DNA of 64,000 nucleotides, taken from positions 1,612,001-1,676,000 of the forward strand of contig JAUKPH010000018.1 in the NCBI GenBank assembly GCA_030549335.1. The letters run 5' to 3'. Source of the DNA: Pontederia crassipes (Eukaryota; Streptophyta; Magnoliopsida; Commelinales; Pontederiaceae). The position numbers and the translations under genes are program-made. The notes under the pieces were generated by a model that ran no database searches, was not told the origin of the DNA, and saw nothing but the letters and a program-made list of their open reading frames with translations. Of the stretch, positions 48,876 to 59,745 are shown one piece after another (positions within the stretch are counted from its first letter, which is position 1; the number at the start of each line of letters is the position of its first letter).

Positions 48876-50165
48876 TGCTCAATTTTGTATATTTTAACAC
48901 ATTAAGAAGTTGAAAATTGAATGATCATGCATCAATTATCTTATTTTTCTTATAGAATATTATTCTTCTGAATTATTTTGTGATTTTCACGGTGTTTGCT
49001 GTGTAGGAGAAGAAAAACGGATCGTGTTACTTTGATACGGGTCATTTTTCAGTATGTCGCGTCACCACCAACACGGTCGGGGAAATTTCTGTCACGTGCT
49101 GATTGAAACGGTTCGTTTCGAGTTGACACGGACCGCGTTGTATAAAAAAGAGAACACGGCCCGTGTCATGAGTGACACAGTCCGTGTTGATACCGACCGA
49201 CGATTATAAAAGGACCTCCACTTCCACACCAAAAGGGGGGAGCAGAGAAGGAAATCATCCAATCAGAGAGTCTTGTGGCTACTTTGTCTAGAGTCACATC
49301 TTAGAATTTTATTTTCTTGCTTATCTTTTGTACTAACTCCGCCTATATTTTATAGCCGGTCCCAAGCCCGGATAAAGGAGGAGGGTTGTGTTAGGCCCCG
49401 ACAGCCAGCATAAAATCATGTCGAATCTTATGAACATGGATCAACGAATATATTGTGTTACTAATAGAGCGGAATGACGTCGTATGATCCATGTAGCCGA
49501 CCCCACCTAGTGGGATAAGGCTTTGTTGTTGTTGTTGTTGTTGCTTATCTTTTGTACTCTAAATTTCGGCTTTATAATGTTTAATTCTTCAGCAATGGAG
49601 TAATCTTCCTTTGTTGGTTTTACGTTGTTGAACTCCACTGTTATTTTGATGAAAGATTATTTTCTGAATATGAATGTTTTGTTTGGATCAAATTTATTCT
49701 TAACATCTCATATCTCTCCCCTATCTACTCTGTGAGATTTAGTGGGGTGTGGACTTAGACTCACTCGGTTGACGAGTCTTTGAGATGAATCAATCACTTA
49801 TGTTTTAATCCTTAAATATTTGGAGAACGATTTGGTTAAACTTTCTTCAAATATTTAATTGATAAAATAGATAGGACATCTGGTTAGAGTCCTAATTTAT
49901 ATTATTTTCATAAGATGTGATTTTCTTACTTGATTAATAGTGGAGGAATGCTTAGTAAAACCAACATTTTTTCTCATTGGTATTTCTTTTTCTTGGATCT
50001 GCTCCTTGTTTCCTTTTTGATTATCTTCTTAATTCATTTTTTCTTAAAGAATTGTCATCTAGTAAGAGTGAGAGATAAAAGTTCTCGTGGGATCGATATC
50101 TTTTTACTACTTGTGCGATCGGTATACTTGTCGGACTTTTCTACTCTATAGAAAAGTAGCCATCA
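48876..50165 (+). repeat. 3' LTR of the Athila-type element, with SINE insertion
   Basis: From TGCTCAATTTTG to GTAGCCATCA. It is 1290 bp because it contains a 206-bp SINE plus one 18-bp duplication and about 54 bp not present in the 5' LTR. Without these the length matches the 5' LTR. TATAAAA lies at 49205-49211. Confidence 0.85.
49317..49558 (+). mobile_element. Au-SINE, full-length, with 18-bp target duplication
   Basis: 49335-49540 carries the Au-SINE 3' consensus GCCGACCCCACCTAGTGGGA, then TAAGGCTTTG and a (GTT)n tail. The internal stretch AGCCGGTCCCAAGCCCGGAT near its start is also typical of this SINE. The target duplication TTGCTTATCTTTTGTACT is at 49317-49334 and 49541-49558, and the empty site is visible in the 5' LTR at about 39536-39553, which shows the SINE arrived after the element itself. 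Confidence 0.9.
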
Positions 50166-50676
50166 AAAACAAAACCTTCAGCTCCAAAAACTCCAACAAG
50201 TAAGAACTCAGCCTCCAGCCAAATAGCTAGAATAGTAGATCTTGCCTCTTGCTCCTCAACATCCCCTTTATATATGGAATTATCATCACCCTTTGATCTT
50301 CATAAAAAACATTCATTCCATCTGATTTTGCCACCTGTCTCTAGTCCTTTTTCTGCCAAAAGATTTCTTCCTACATACTTTATGGCAGCTTGTAAGTGGT
50401 CCCCTTCAACTTTTCCAGCAGAATGCTTATCTTTTATCCTTGATTTGGTAGCTGAAATGATATGAGCAACAAGCATCAAACTCTCTAATAAAAACAAATA
50501 AGAACTAAATTAATATATTACTAGCTCAAATGTGCAAATGTAAGATAACATTATGCTGAGAAGATAAATCCATGTATATTAAGCATAATTATTAGAATAT
50601 GAACATTTCAAGACTTATATGCACATGAATTAAAATGAAAAATGAGTAAAAATTTAGTATGATTAGCTAGTTATCA
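50166..50676 (-). repeat. 5' LTR of the minus-strand element, second segment
   Basis: Starts (minus strand) TGATAACTAGC. 50370-50676 matches 35195-35465 with scattered substitutions and one insertion of about 50 bp near 50390-50440. The frames 50274-50465 and 50300-50497 belong to the LTR. Confidence 0.7.
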
Positions 50677-51416
50677 GAGGGCGAGAGAGCGGCGGTGGGG
50701 GTGAGAGCGGTGGCAGCGTGCGTCGAAGCGGCAACGGGGACGAGAGGAGCGGCGGCGTGCATGAGATCGACAAAAGGGGCGGGAGATCGGCGGCGACGGG
50801 GCAAGAGTGGCGGCGGAGGGACGAAAGAGCAGTGGAGGGGGCAAGAGCGGCGGGGTGAGAACGACGGCAGATGGGGGCGATAGAGCAGCGGCGGAGGTGA
50901 GAGCGGCGGCACCGTGCGGCGTGCGTGAGATCAGCGTCGGAGCGTTGGAGGGGGTAGGAAATCGACGGCCGGGGACGAGAACGGCGGCGGCGTGCGTGAG
51001 AACGGTGGAGGGGGGGCGGGAGATCGGCAGTGAAGGGGGGATATCGGCCGCAGCGTGCATGAGATCGACGGAGGGGGCGAGTGACTGGCGCTAGGACGGC
51101 GAAGGCGAGGGCGAGAGAACGTCCGACGGCGGGAGAGCCCGGCGGCGGCAGATCTGTTCGGGCGGCGACAGATCGGACGGCGCTGCGATCGGAGGGCTCC
51201 CGAAGTGAGGCGAGAACGGCAATCGGGAGGCGAGAACGACGATCGCAATCGAGACGAAAAAGAAGAGAGAGAGAGGAGGGCGCCTGAAGTGATTGAAGAA
51301 AATAAAAAATAGTAATCTCGGCCGTCGATCAAGGATCGGACGGTCGAGAACGATCTACATATGTAGACCGTGGATGAAAGATCCGGCCCAGATCTTGGTA
51401 ACACCATGCTACCAAC
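50677..51416. repeat. GC-rich repeat of unknown class
   Basis: Purine-rich GC sequence of GAGATCG(A/G)CGGAGGGGGCGAGAG-like units with AGCGGCGG(C/T)G. It ends with ATCTGGGCC-type sequence and GGTAACACCATGCTACCAAC at 51396-51415. The other GC-rich block (16608-17840) begins with a similar GGTAGCAAGATGCT, so both may be one transposon family in opposite orientation. All frames inside (both strands) are low complexity. A long (AT)n run follows at 51420-51464. Confidence 0.6.
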
Positions 51417-51417
51417 T

Positions 51418-51464
<47 letters not shown>

Positions 51465-51466
<2 letters not shown>

Positions 51467-51988
51467 CATCTCATCAATTAGCTCAATATGTTATAGGCTA
51501 TAGAGTTCCCACCTATGACAACTTGAAATAAGATTTTCCAATGAGAGTTGGTTTATTATGAATCATAAATCATCAAATGGATTGTCCATTAGTTGGACAA
51601 AAGACAAATTTGTTATTCCCATACACGAAAAGGAGACAAAATTAGTTTACGTAAAATCACATAAGTATTTAGTGGTTTGATTGTCATATGATATTTTTAT
51701 TTGAGGAGAATTTTGTCACGATTAAAATTAATTTAAGAAGAAATCTATATAGTATACTTTGCCTCGAGGTTTGTTGATAGGAAAAAAGGTATTTGAGAGG
51801 CTAATAATATTTCAGAAAAGTTTGAAAGTGAGAATAATTAAGAGGAGAGAATTACCTTTTGAGATTCGTGTTTATTCGTCGCAACTTGAACACCATGCAT
51901 GTTGGAAAGAATGTGTTTATATTATTTTAATATTTTTAACAATGTCTAAGGAAGGTTTAAAGATATAATATAGTCACTCAAAGACATA

Positions 51989-52021
<33 letters not shown>

Positions 52022-53170
52022 ATCTTCAGAAGAAAAAACTCCCAAACTACTTATGTATTGGATAATGATATGAAAACTTGCATTAAAATGAATAAAATTT
52101 ATTAAAGTCTCCTAGTGGCTACTGAAACATATCCCAATATTTAAATATGGAAAATGGGAAAACACATCTAACGAAAGCCATAACTACCATATTTTCATGC
52201 AAAGAATGCTCCTAATAATATTTAAAGAACTTTTGGCACAGTCCACATGGAAGAGCTAGAATATCTTTGTTTCATTAAATAACTTTGCACATTCACAATT
52301 TGAGAAGAAAATATGTTGCACTTAAAGTCTTCTATGCTTGAAATTAGCTTTCCTCCTCTGTTTATTGATTTTAAATGGTTCAAGTCATAGAAAAAAGGCC
52401 CGAGTTTAGAAGATGTCGAGCAGATATGCTTTTGAGTGTATTGACTGGTGATTCAAATATAATTTTGTCTATTCAAGCATATGAGGATGTCAAACAATCT
52501 AGTGGACCTAACTATAACATTACCAATTCTTTTACTATATAATTTAATTATTATAAGATAATAGAGAAAAAAATTATCAATTCTTCACCCTTTTCATGAA
52601 AAAAGCATGTTAAACCTTGAAAAAATCGAATACACATTTAGTACTTTCTTTAGAAAATCTAATAAATATATTAATGCCTTTTATATGAAAGAATAATAAG
52701 CATTACTCTTACCAAAATCCTATTTTTTTCTATTGACTATCATGACTATAACTAATTGGGAAGTATTGTCAGAGAATGAGTTGGAGAAATAAAATTGTCA
52801 GTAAGATTGAAAGACGAAGATCTAGAGCAATTGAGACTAAAGATTTAGAGGAAGAAATGGTGGAGTTGGAGTGAGAAATGAGAGTTTGAGACTTGAGAAT
52901 GCCATGAAGATATAAATGGTTGAAAAAAAAGAGAAGAAAAAAATGACTCAAATCGCAGAAAGAAATGACCAAAGTTACTTGGTCTTGTACGACTCTACTG
53001 AAACTATTTAATCATCCGTGAACAAAAATTGACTCGGACTAGTGATAAAAAGGGGCAATTATGAGTGCCAATTCTTTTTTTTTTATTTTTGTGGGCCAAT
53101 TCTGACCTTTTATTTTATTTTATTCAATCCAATAGTATTAAATAAACAATTGTTCACAATGTACATAACC
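51465..53170. other. intergenic, no gene recognised
   Basis: AT-rich; frames at 51759-51968 (plus) and 52769-52972 (minus) carry no domain. (AT)n at 51995-52021. This is the target region of the copia element. Confidence 0.5.
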
Positions 53171-53175
53171 ATATT

Positions 53176-53393
53176 TGTTAAGAGTCAAGTCGACAAATAT
53201 TACTACATATAGGATGAGCTGTAATAAGTAGTGACACGTGTAAGCTGAGTTGGAGACGGTTATGGATGTAACTACAAATATCAGACTTTGTGTGTTGAAA
53301 CCTTCAACACTGTTAATTCTGTTTTTGGTTCAGTCCACCTCTGAATGCATTAGTCTTTCATTCTTGAAGTATGTATTAGTTTTTTCAAGTGCA
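53176..53393 (+). repeat. 5' LTR of the copia element
   Basis: About 218 bp, matching 56667-56858 plus 59703-59728. The last bases (TGCACGACG) diverge from the 3' copy (TGCAAGGATTTGTACA), so its exact end is uncertain. Confidence 0.7.
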
Positions 53394-53583
53394 CGACGTG
53401 AATTCAGATTCTCAAATACAGATTCAGATGTTGTGCAATTTTTCGAGCCTTGTGATGCATCAGGAATAAGAGTTTGATCTTTACTAACTCTGTATTTCTG
53501 ATTTCCTCTGCGATTCAGATTCACTGGCATTTTTTTTCTGGATTTATTGATCCTGTATGATCTGAATTCTGGGTTTTATCATC

Positions 53584-54200
53584 ATGTCACAAGAAGCTGG
53601 TAACACGTCTGTTAATGATCTAAATAGAAACATCAATGTGGATCAATTGCATCCTCTTTTCTTGAGCTCATCAGATGGACCTGGTACTCCCATGATTTCT
53701 TTTCGATTAATTGGATTGGAGAATTATGCATTGTGGAGTAGAACTATGAGGATTTCCTTATTAGGAAAAAACAAGTTTGTCTTTGTTGATGGATCCTATA
53801 CTCGTGAATCTGTGGATGATTCATTGAAGGGTTTGTGGGATTGAGTGAATGCAATAGTATTATCCTGGATAATGAATTCTATTTCAAATGAATTGTTAAG
53901 CGGTGTTGTTTACTCAAGCAATGCATCTGTGGTTTGGGCAGACCTCAAAGAAAGGTTTGATAAGCCTCATGGGACTCGTATTTTTCAGATTCTAAAAGGG
54001 ATTTTTACCTTGCATCAAGAAAATATGACAATATCATCATACTTTACAAAAATGCATTACCATTGGGATGAGATGTCTTCTATTATAGAGATTCCTACAT
54101 GTTCCTGTGATAAATCAATTAAATACATTTAGTTTAATCGTGATATGCAACTGTATCAGTTTTTTTATGGGTCTGAATGATACATATGCACAGACAATGG
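53584..54200 (+). pseudogene. copia gag, C-terminally lost
   Basis: From ATG 53584: MSQEAGNTSVND, then GLENYALWSRTMRISLLGKNKF (the UBN2/gag-polypeptide signature), WADLKERF and a CSCDKS-like segment. TGA at 53842 replaces Trp, TAG at 54130 interrupts, and a 7-T run at about 54159 shifts the frame. The gag reading stops at the junction YAQT / TDNG near 54195, where the second half of gag, the zinc knuckle, the protease and the integrase N-terminus are deleted. Confidence 0.85.
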
Positions 54201-55258
54201 GTTAGAATTCTTCAATCAGCAGTGGAATACTCTTCTTTCATCTATGGGAATTATACATGAGAGTAGTTATATTCATTCTCCTCAACAAAATGAAATAGAT
54301 GAGAGGAAGCATCGCCATCTTTTAGATATGGCAAGAGCCTTGAAATTTCATTCTAATGTCCCTTTAGAATTCTGGGGAGAGTGTGTTCAGACTGTAGCAT
54401 ATCTCATTAATAGAATTCCCTCTTCAGTTCTTGATGGCCAAACACCATATGAATTGTTATTCAAAAAACCTCCACAGTATGATCATTTACGAGTCTTTGG
54501 TTGCCAAGCTTTTGCCACAAACACTAATGTGCAAAACAAATTTTCAGCACGAGCTATACAGTCGATTTTTCTTGGATATTCTCCTACACAAAAAGGATGC
54601 AAGCTTTTAGATATTGCTTCTCATAAAATATTCATTAGTCGAGATGTCAAATTTAATGAACATTTTTTTCCTTTTCAATCCATTGTTCAGTCTCCCATAA
54701 ATTCTGTTGATAATTCTATGTTTCCTTACCATCCTTGTTCTAAAGACATTGACAATAGTCCTATCATCATTGACAATAGTCCTATCATCATTCCAATGGC
54801 TGCTAATGATATCACTGATAACTTAGATCAGTCAGCTGATAACTTAGTTCCTTTGCCTGGTGATCAGCTTCTTTCTAACTCACAGCCTGCTTATTCTTAT
54901 CTTGGTTCTCCTATTTCAAATTCTTCCATTCCTGCATCTGTTTCTTCTGAAAATCTGATTATTCAACTAAGGGAACAATTGAGAAAGTCATCAAGACATA
55001 CTAGACCTCCAATATGGCACAAAGATTATGCCTTTTCTTCTACTATGCCATCTTCTTCTCACAAGGGAGAGCCATCAGGTAAGACACTATATCCCATTAG
55101 TGTTTTTGTTGCTTATGATCACTTGTCAGCAGATTATCAGTGTTTCTTAATAGCTTCTGAACTAAAGGAACCTGTGTCATATGATGAAGCTAAAATGGAT
55201 GCCAATTGGATTAAGGCTATGAAAGCTGAAATTACAGCCTTAGAAGATAATAAGACCT
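54190..55258 (+). pseudogene. copia integrase C-terminal half and RT start
   Basis: In frame from TDNGLEF (second catalytic D) through the SPQQNEIDERKHRHL segment with the third acidic residue, then AYLINRIP, the F(G)CQAFA block, FLGYSPTQKGC and a long serine/proline-rich linker, to RT start DANWIKAMKAEI. Against the family the NG of TPQQNG-V-ER reads NE. It ends in TGA at 55258 (Trp position of TW). A perfect 21-bp tandem duplication lies at about 54749-54790 (GACAATAGTCCTATCATCATT twice). Confidence 0.85.
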
Positions 55259-56660
55259 GAACATTAGTTCCCTTACCACCAGAAAAAAAAGGCAATTGGA
55301 TGCAGGTGGATTTATAAAATTAAATACCTTGCTGATGGTTCTTTGGATAAGTATAAAGCAAGGTTAGTGACTAAAGGTTATAGTCAACAGGAGGGGGTGG
55401 ATTATACTGACACCTTTTCTCATAACCACAGTTCGAGTTGCTATTGCCTTGGCAACTATTTTAACAAGGAGACTTGGATGAGGAAGTGTATATGGAATTA
55501 CCACAGGGATTCACCTCTTCAGGACAGAATTTAGTTTTCAAATTAAATAAGTCACTTTATGGCTTGAAACAAGCAAGTAGACAATGGAATTGCAAATTGT
55601 CTTCTACCTTGATCAAGAATGGATACACTCAGAGCACTAATGATTACTCTTTATTCACCAAAAAAATTGGCCATCTCATAGTTATTATGCTAGTCTATGT
55701 CAATGATATTTTAATCACTGGAAATGATATGGATCTTATCATTGAGCTTAAGAAGGTTTTGCAGGATAATTTCAAGATCAAAGATTTGGGAGAAATGAAA
55801 TGTTTTCTTGGAATTGAAATAGCAAGAAATAAAAATGGCATTATGCTCAATCAGAGGAAGTATGCTCTTGGATTAATATATGAGGCAGGATTATCAGCTA
55901 TCACACCTATGGAGGTAAATCAGAAGTTTACTTCTGTTGAATATGATGAATTGTTTGAGGTTAATAAGAATGATAAAGTGCTCAAAGATCCTTCAGTCTA
56001 CCAAAATTAATTGGTCGATTACTGTATTTGACAATGACAAGACCAGATATAGTTTTTTCTGTTCAAACACTTAGTCAGTTTATGCATGCACCCAAAGAGG
56101 CAGCTATGCGAGTGGTTCGCTATATTGAGAGAATCTTGGAGTATTTTACTATGCAAATTCCAATTGTCACATTAATGCATATTGTGATTCAGACTGAGCA
56201 TCTTGCTTGATTACACGAAGGTCTGTGACAGGTTATTGCATTAAATTGGGTCATAATTTAGTTTCCTAGAAGGCAAAAAAATAAGAAATAGTTTCGAGAT
56301 CCTCTGCAGAAGCTGAATACAGGAGTATGGCAGCTACAACATCTGAAATTATTTGGATTCAAGCCTTATTACAGGATTTAGGACTTCATGATTCACGGCC
56401 ATCTGCACTATTCTGTGATACAAAGCAGCTATATAGATTGCTAATAATCCTACGTTTCACGAAAGAATCAAGCATATAGAAATCGACTGTCACTTTGTAA
56501 GAGAAAAAATCAAAAAGAAACTTCTGATGACTTATTATATTTCTTCGTTTGAGCAATTAGCAAATTTGATGACAAAAGGACTCGGTTCATTCCAGCATGA
56601 GAAGTTAGTTCAGAATCTGGGATTGCTTGATATTCACAAACCAAAACAATCAACTTGAAG
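55259..56660 (+). pseudogene. copia RT remainder and RNase H
   Basis: The RT continues in other frames: [23 protein letters not shown] (55350-55418), then [13 protein letters not shown], an internal deletion of about 25 residues covering the DVKNAFLHG motif with the first catalytic Asp, then [23 protein letters not shown] and LVYVNDILITG, where the usual YVDD is YVND. TRPDI and the RNase H stretch with SSAEAEY...[10 protein letters not shown], and HFVREK near 56500, complete the C-terminus up to the TGA at 56656. Both polymerase motifs are damaged. Confidence 0.85.
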
Positions 56661-56858
56661 GGGGAGTGTTAAGAGTCAAGTTGACAAATATTACTACATA
56701 TAGGATGAGCTGTAATAAGTAGTGACACGTGTAAGCTGAGTTAGAGACGGTTATGGATATAACTATAAATATCAGACCTTGTGTGTTGAAACCTTTAACA
56801 CCGTTAATTCTATTTTCGGTTCAGTCCACCTCTGAATGCATTAGTCTTTCATTCTTGA

Positions 56859-59697
56859 TGTAACACCCCAAGATTTCATCAAGGGCGATATAGTAATTTC
56901 ATAAGTTAATTAGAATCCTTCATGAATTCAAGATGATCAAAAGGGGAATTTGAGAAGGAATATGAATATAATTGAAAATAAAATATGGATAGAAGGAAAA
57001 AGTGCTCCTACTTGAAGAAGGAATTAGAATTAGAGTAGGATTAAAAATATGATTAGAAAGAAAAAAAGGAAAAGAAAGAAAGTTAAATCCTAATGGAAGT
57101 AGGAATTGAAATTAGATTGAGATTAGGGATTTCAATTTTTATTTGAGATCCAAAAGATTTATTAATAGACAAAGGACTCCCACATAGGATAGGATTGAGA
57201 GTTTTATGGCTTAAAAATATTACAGCCATTAAAATAATATTTATTATTGGAATTAAATAATTCCAAAAATTAGAGAAAAGAAAGAAATAAAAAGATAAAA
57301 TAAAGGTATAGTTTGGTTAACATAAGTTATTGATAAAAGATGGAGATAGAGTTTGATTTAGAGAAGTTATGGAGGAGATAAAAAGGAATTTGAGTAGAGA
57401 TGGATTTTTATAAGTATGGTTATGGAATAATTAGTGAAACTCGGATTTAATTAAATCTGAATATTTAAGAGATGATAACTAATGATGGATGGTCATGATT
57501 GATGGAGAAATAGTCCAAGGTCCAATAGAAGTCAAAAACTCTAGTTGAGAGCTATAAATAGGACCTAAAGGGTGGCTAGAAAGTATGATTTGATTCCATA
57601 AAAATTCTGCACAAGAGCCCTTCCTTCTCCTTTTTTTTCTTCTCCTTTGTTTTCTCACAAACCGAGACACCTGAGAGCACGTATGATATATCATTTTGAA
57701 GCCCCGACAAAGGAGAACAAGATTCAAATGGTAGGTGATGGTTTTTAAACGTCAATAAGGAGGAATCGTCGATCAAAGTCGCGACGTACGTGCTGTCCAC
57801 AGATAACAGGCACATAGTTGATTTTTCAACCAACTTAAGGTACGTAGGGAGATCCCCATGGCGTCGGTTTTTCGCGACATGGACCCGAACTCTTCTCCAT
57901 TTTATAGAGATTACATTATATATTGTTTGCATATATTAGATATCATATGACATAAATAGGATGATCGAAAGTTGTCAGAAACACAATTTCCCGATGATGA
58001 TAGAACTCGGCTTGGATTCTATTTTTCCCGGCCCGAGTTTAACAGAATCCGAATCGAATCATAGTAGGAATCGGACCGAGTTCCATGAACCCGGTCCGGG
58101 TTCCCATAGGCACGACTCGGGTTCCTTTACTCGAGTGCGACACGAGATTAGATAATTTCTTATCGGGTTTCGGTTTATCCAACCTAGTTCCGAAGACTCA
58201 TTTATAATGAATTGAAACCAAGCTGATCCGGCCCGGGTATTGAATGACTGATATGGAATTAGACAAAGACAGACCCGACCTAGATTTTTACCAGACCCGA
58301 CTCGAGTTTTGATATAGAAGTTGGAAAAAGTGAAATAGATGAACCGGTCTGAGTTTGTCCTAATGCGGGATGAATTCCGAGGACTTAAAGTATATTGTTA
58401 AATAATTATTTAAGTTTAATTGCATTGATTGCGCATGACCATGCATTGATATGTATTGGTCTAGCGATTGTGATTGTTATGTTGATTAATGTTAATCAAC
58501 TATAATTGTAATATGTTAATTGATAATAAGTGATTATGGATTCATGACACATTGTTCAATTGGTATAAATTGATTACTAATGGGATTATTGATATTGATT
58601 GTGCATCGTCTAAGTGACGATATGGAAAATTGCTACAATTGAATTGTTAAATTGATAATTGAGACATTCATGGCCGATAGAGGCCGTTATGGTCGATGGA
58701 GGCCCGCCTGGTCGATAAAGATCTTTGTGATCGATTGAGGCCCATTGGGTCGATAGAGGCTCATTGAGTCGATTGTTGATGCATCATGAAGGCCCTTGTG
58801 GTCGATTGAGGCCTTTATGGTCGATGGAGACTCATAGAGTCTATTGTTAATGCATAATAATTAATGGAGACCCTTGTGGTCGATTGAAATCTTTACGATC
58901 GATGGAGACCCTCGTGGCCGATTGAGACCTTTATGGTCGATGGAGGCTGTCGTGGTCGATGGAAATCCTTGTGATCGATGGAGACTCATTGTGGTCGATG
59001 GAGACCGTTATGATCGATGGATGTGTTTATAATTGAATTGCGCCCTAGTGGCTAATTGATAATTGAATTACTCCATAATGGATGGTGGAAAAATGAATAG
59101 ATAAATTGTTAATAGAAATAATAATTGATAATTATTTATTGTGGCCTTCACCGACTTATGGCCAATTGATAATTGATTTAAGATAATTGAATCGAATTGA
59201 TTAGATATCAGTCATCAATAATTGATGATATGGATAGTTACTATGATTGGTCAAATTATTTATGTCTTATTGATTATTGTTAAATGTTATTTATTCTGAC
59301 CAATTATATATTGTTATGAATAATTGTAGTAGTATTGATATTGATATGGATCATGGTTCATATAATTACTTTTATGGGATCCTACATATTGGCTTTGCCC
59401 CTGTATTTGGATTCATGCAGATGATGTTGATGGCGATGGTGAGACGGTTGGTGGCTGCTCTGACGAGTGACATGCACATAGATATAGAGTCCATTATTGT
59501 ATAAATGTGGGCCCTAACTCACATATTATTGAATATGATATAAATAGCTTCCGCATATTGTAATAGAATATTATAAATTAGTCTTCCGCTTATATAAGCC
59601 AATTTGTTGACTGGTCAAAGTTAAGGTATAGAATTGAGTGGCGTCACCGAGATAGCCTTCTGGGCAGGCAAAAGAAAAAAATTCTCGGGGCATTACA
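56859..59697 (+). mobile_element. solo LTR, gypsy (Tekay/Del-like ends), nested in copia 3' LTR
   Basis: Starts TGTAACACCCCAAGATTT and ends AAATTCTCGGGGCATTACA (mirrored ends), with the target duplication CTTGA at 56854-56858 and 59698-59702. At 2839 bp without internal region it is a solo LTR; ends of the form TGTAACACCCC are common in plant chromovirus (Tekay/Del) LTRs. It contains GC-rich CCGGTCCGGG/CGAGTC stretches (58015-58360) and a minisatellite (58670-59035). Frames inside have no domain. Confidence 0.8.
58670..59035. repeat. minisatellite, unit about 28-31 bp
   Basis: About a dozen imperfect units of (G/T)GTCGAT(G/T)GAGGCC(T/C)(T/G)(T/C)(A/G)TG, within the solo LTR. Confidence 0.85.
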
Positions 59698-59745
59698 CTT
59701 GAAGTATGTATTAGTTTTTTCATCTGCAAGGATTTGTACAATATT

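Larger units (their letters stand above)
39149..50165 (+). mobile_element. Athila-type Ty3/gypsy retrotransposon, inactive
   Basis: An 11-kb element with LTRs at 39149-40154 and 48876-50165. The order is gag, protease, RT/RNase H, integrase, then an Athila-type extra ORF, all broken by stops and frameshifts. The 5-bp flanks AGAAC and AAAAC agree in 4 of 5 bases. It sits in the 5' LTR of an older minus-strand element. A palindrome AACACGG(T/C)CCGTGTT recurs in its LTRs and spacers. Lineage is inferred from the coding order, the CEFC...H...C gag knuckle, the ALCDLGAS protease motif and the extra ORF. Confidence 0.9.
35195..50676 (-). mobile_element. minus-strand gypsy-derived element (LARD-like), split by Athila element
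   Basis: Read on the minus strand, the 5' LTR begins TGATAACTAGC at 50676 and ends CACATCA at 38083, interrupted by the plus-strand element 39149-50165. The leader AGTTTTTGGCACCGTTGTTG follows (a tRNA-Asp-type primer site as in Athila relatives). The internal region runs 38082-35466 and closes with the GAGGACAAGTAAAAG...-type stretch that precedes the 3' LTR in such elements. The 3' LTR begins TGATCACTAGC at 35465, but only about 270 bp remain before HIR sequence. 35195-35465 and 50370-50676 are clearly the same sequence. No protease, RT or integrase is seen; one 168-aa frame remains. Confidence 0.7.
53176..59740 (+). mobile_element. Ty1/copia retrotransposon, inactive, with nested solo LTR
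   Basis: The 5' LTR starts TGTTAAGAGTCAAG at 53176 and the 3' LTR starts at the same sequence at 56667, after the polypurine stretch TTGAAGGGGGAG. The target duplication ATATT is at 53171-53175 and 59741-59745. The coding order gag, integrase, RT, RNase H is Ty1/copia. A 2.84-kb insertion splits the 3' LTR at 56858. The LTRs are short (about 215-230 bp). The usual TGGTATCAGAGC primer site is not found after the 5' LTR. Confidence 0.9.

Noticed and set aside
50667..51407. Long open frames on both strands in the GC-rich block
   Set aside because: Several frames are open at once because of low-complexity GC repeats; no domain.
40977..55260. Reassigned TGA codon as tryptophan
   Set aside because: Stops also include TAA and TAG plus frameshifts in the same elements, and the intact S-protein homolog uses TGG; decay is the simpler explanation.
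58670..59035. Possible CRISPR-like array of regularly spaced GGTCGATGGAG units
   Set aside because: Units are contiguous and imperfect with no unique spacers; a minisatellite in a plant LTR.
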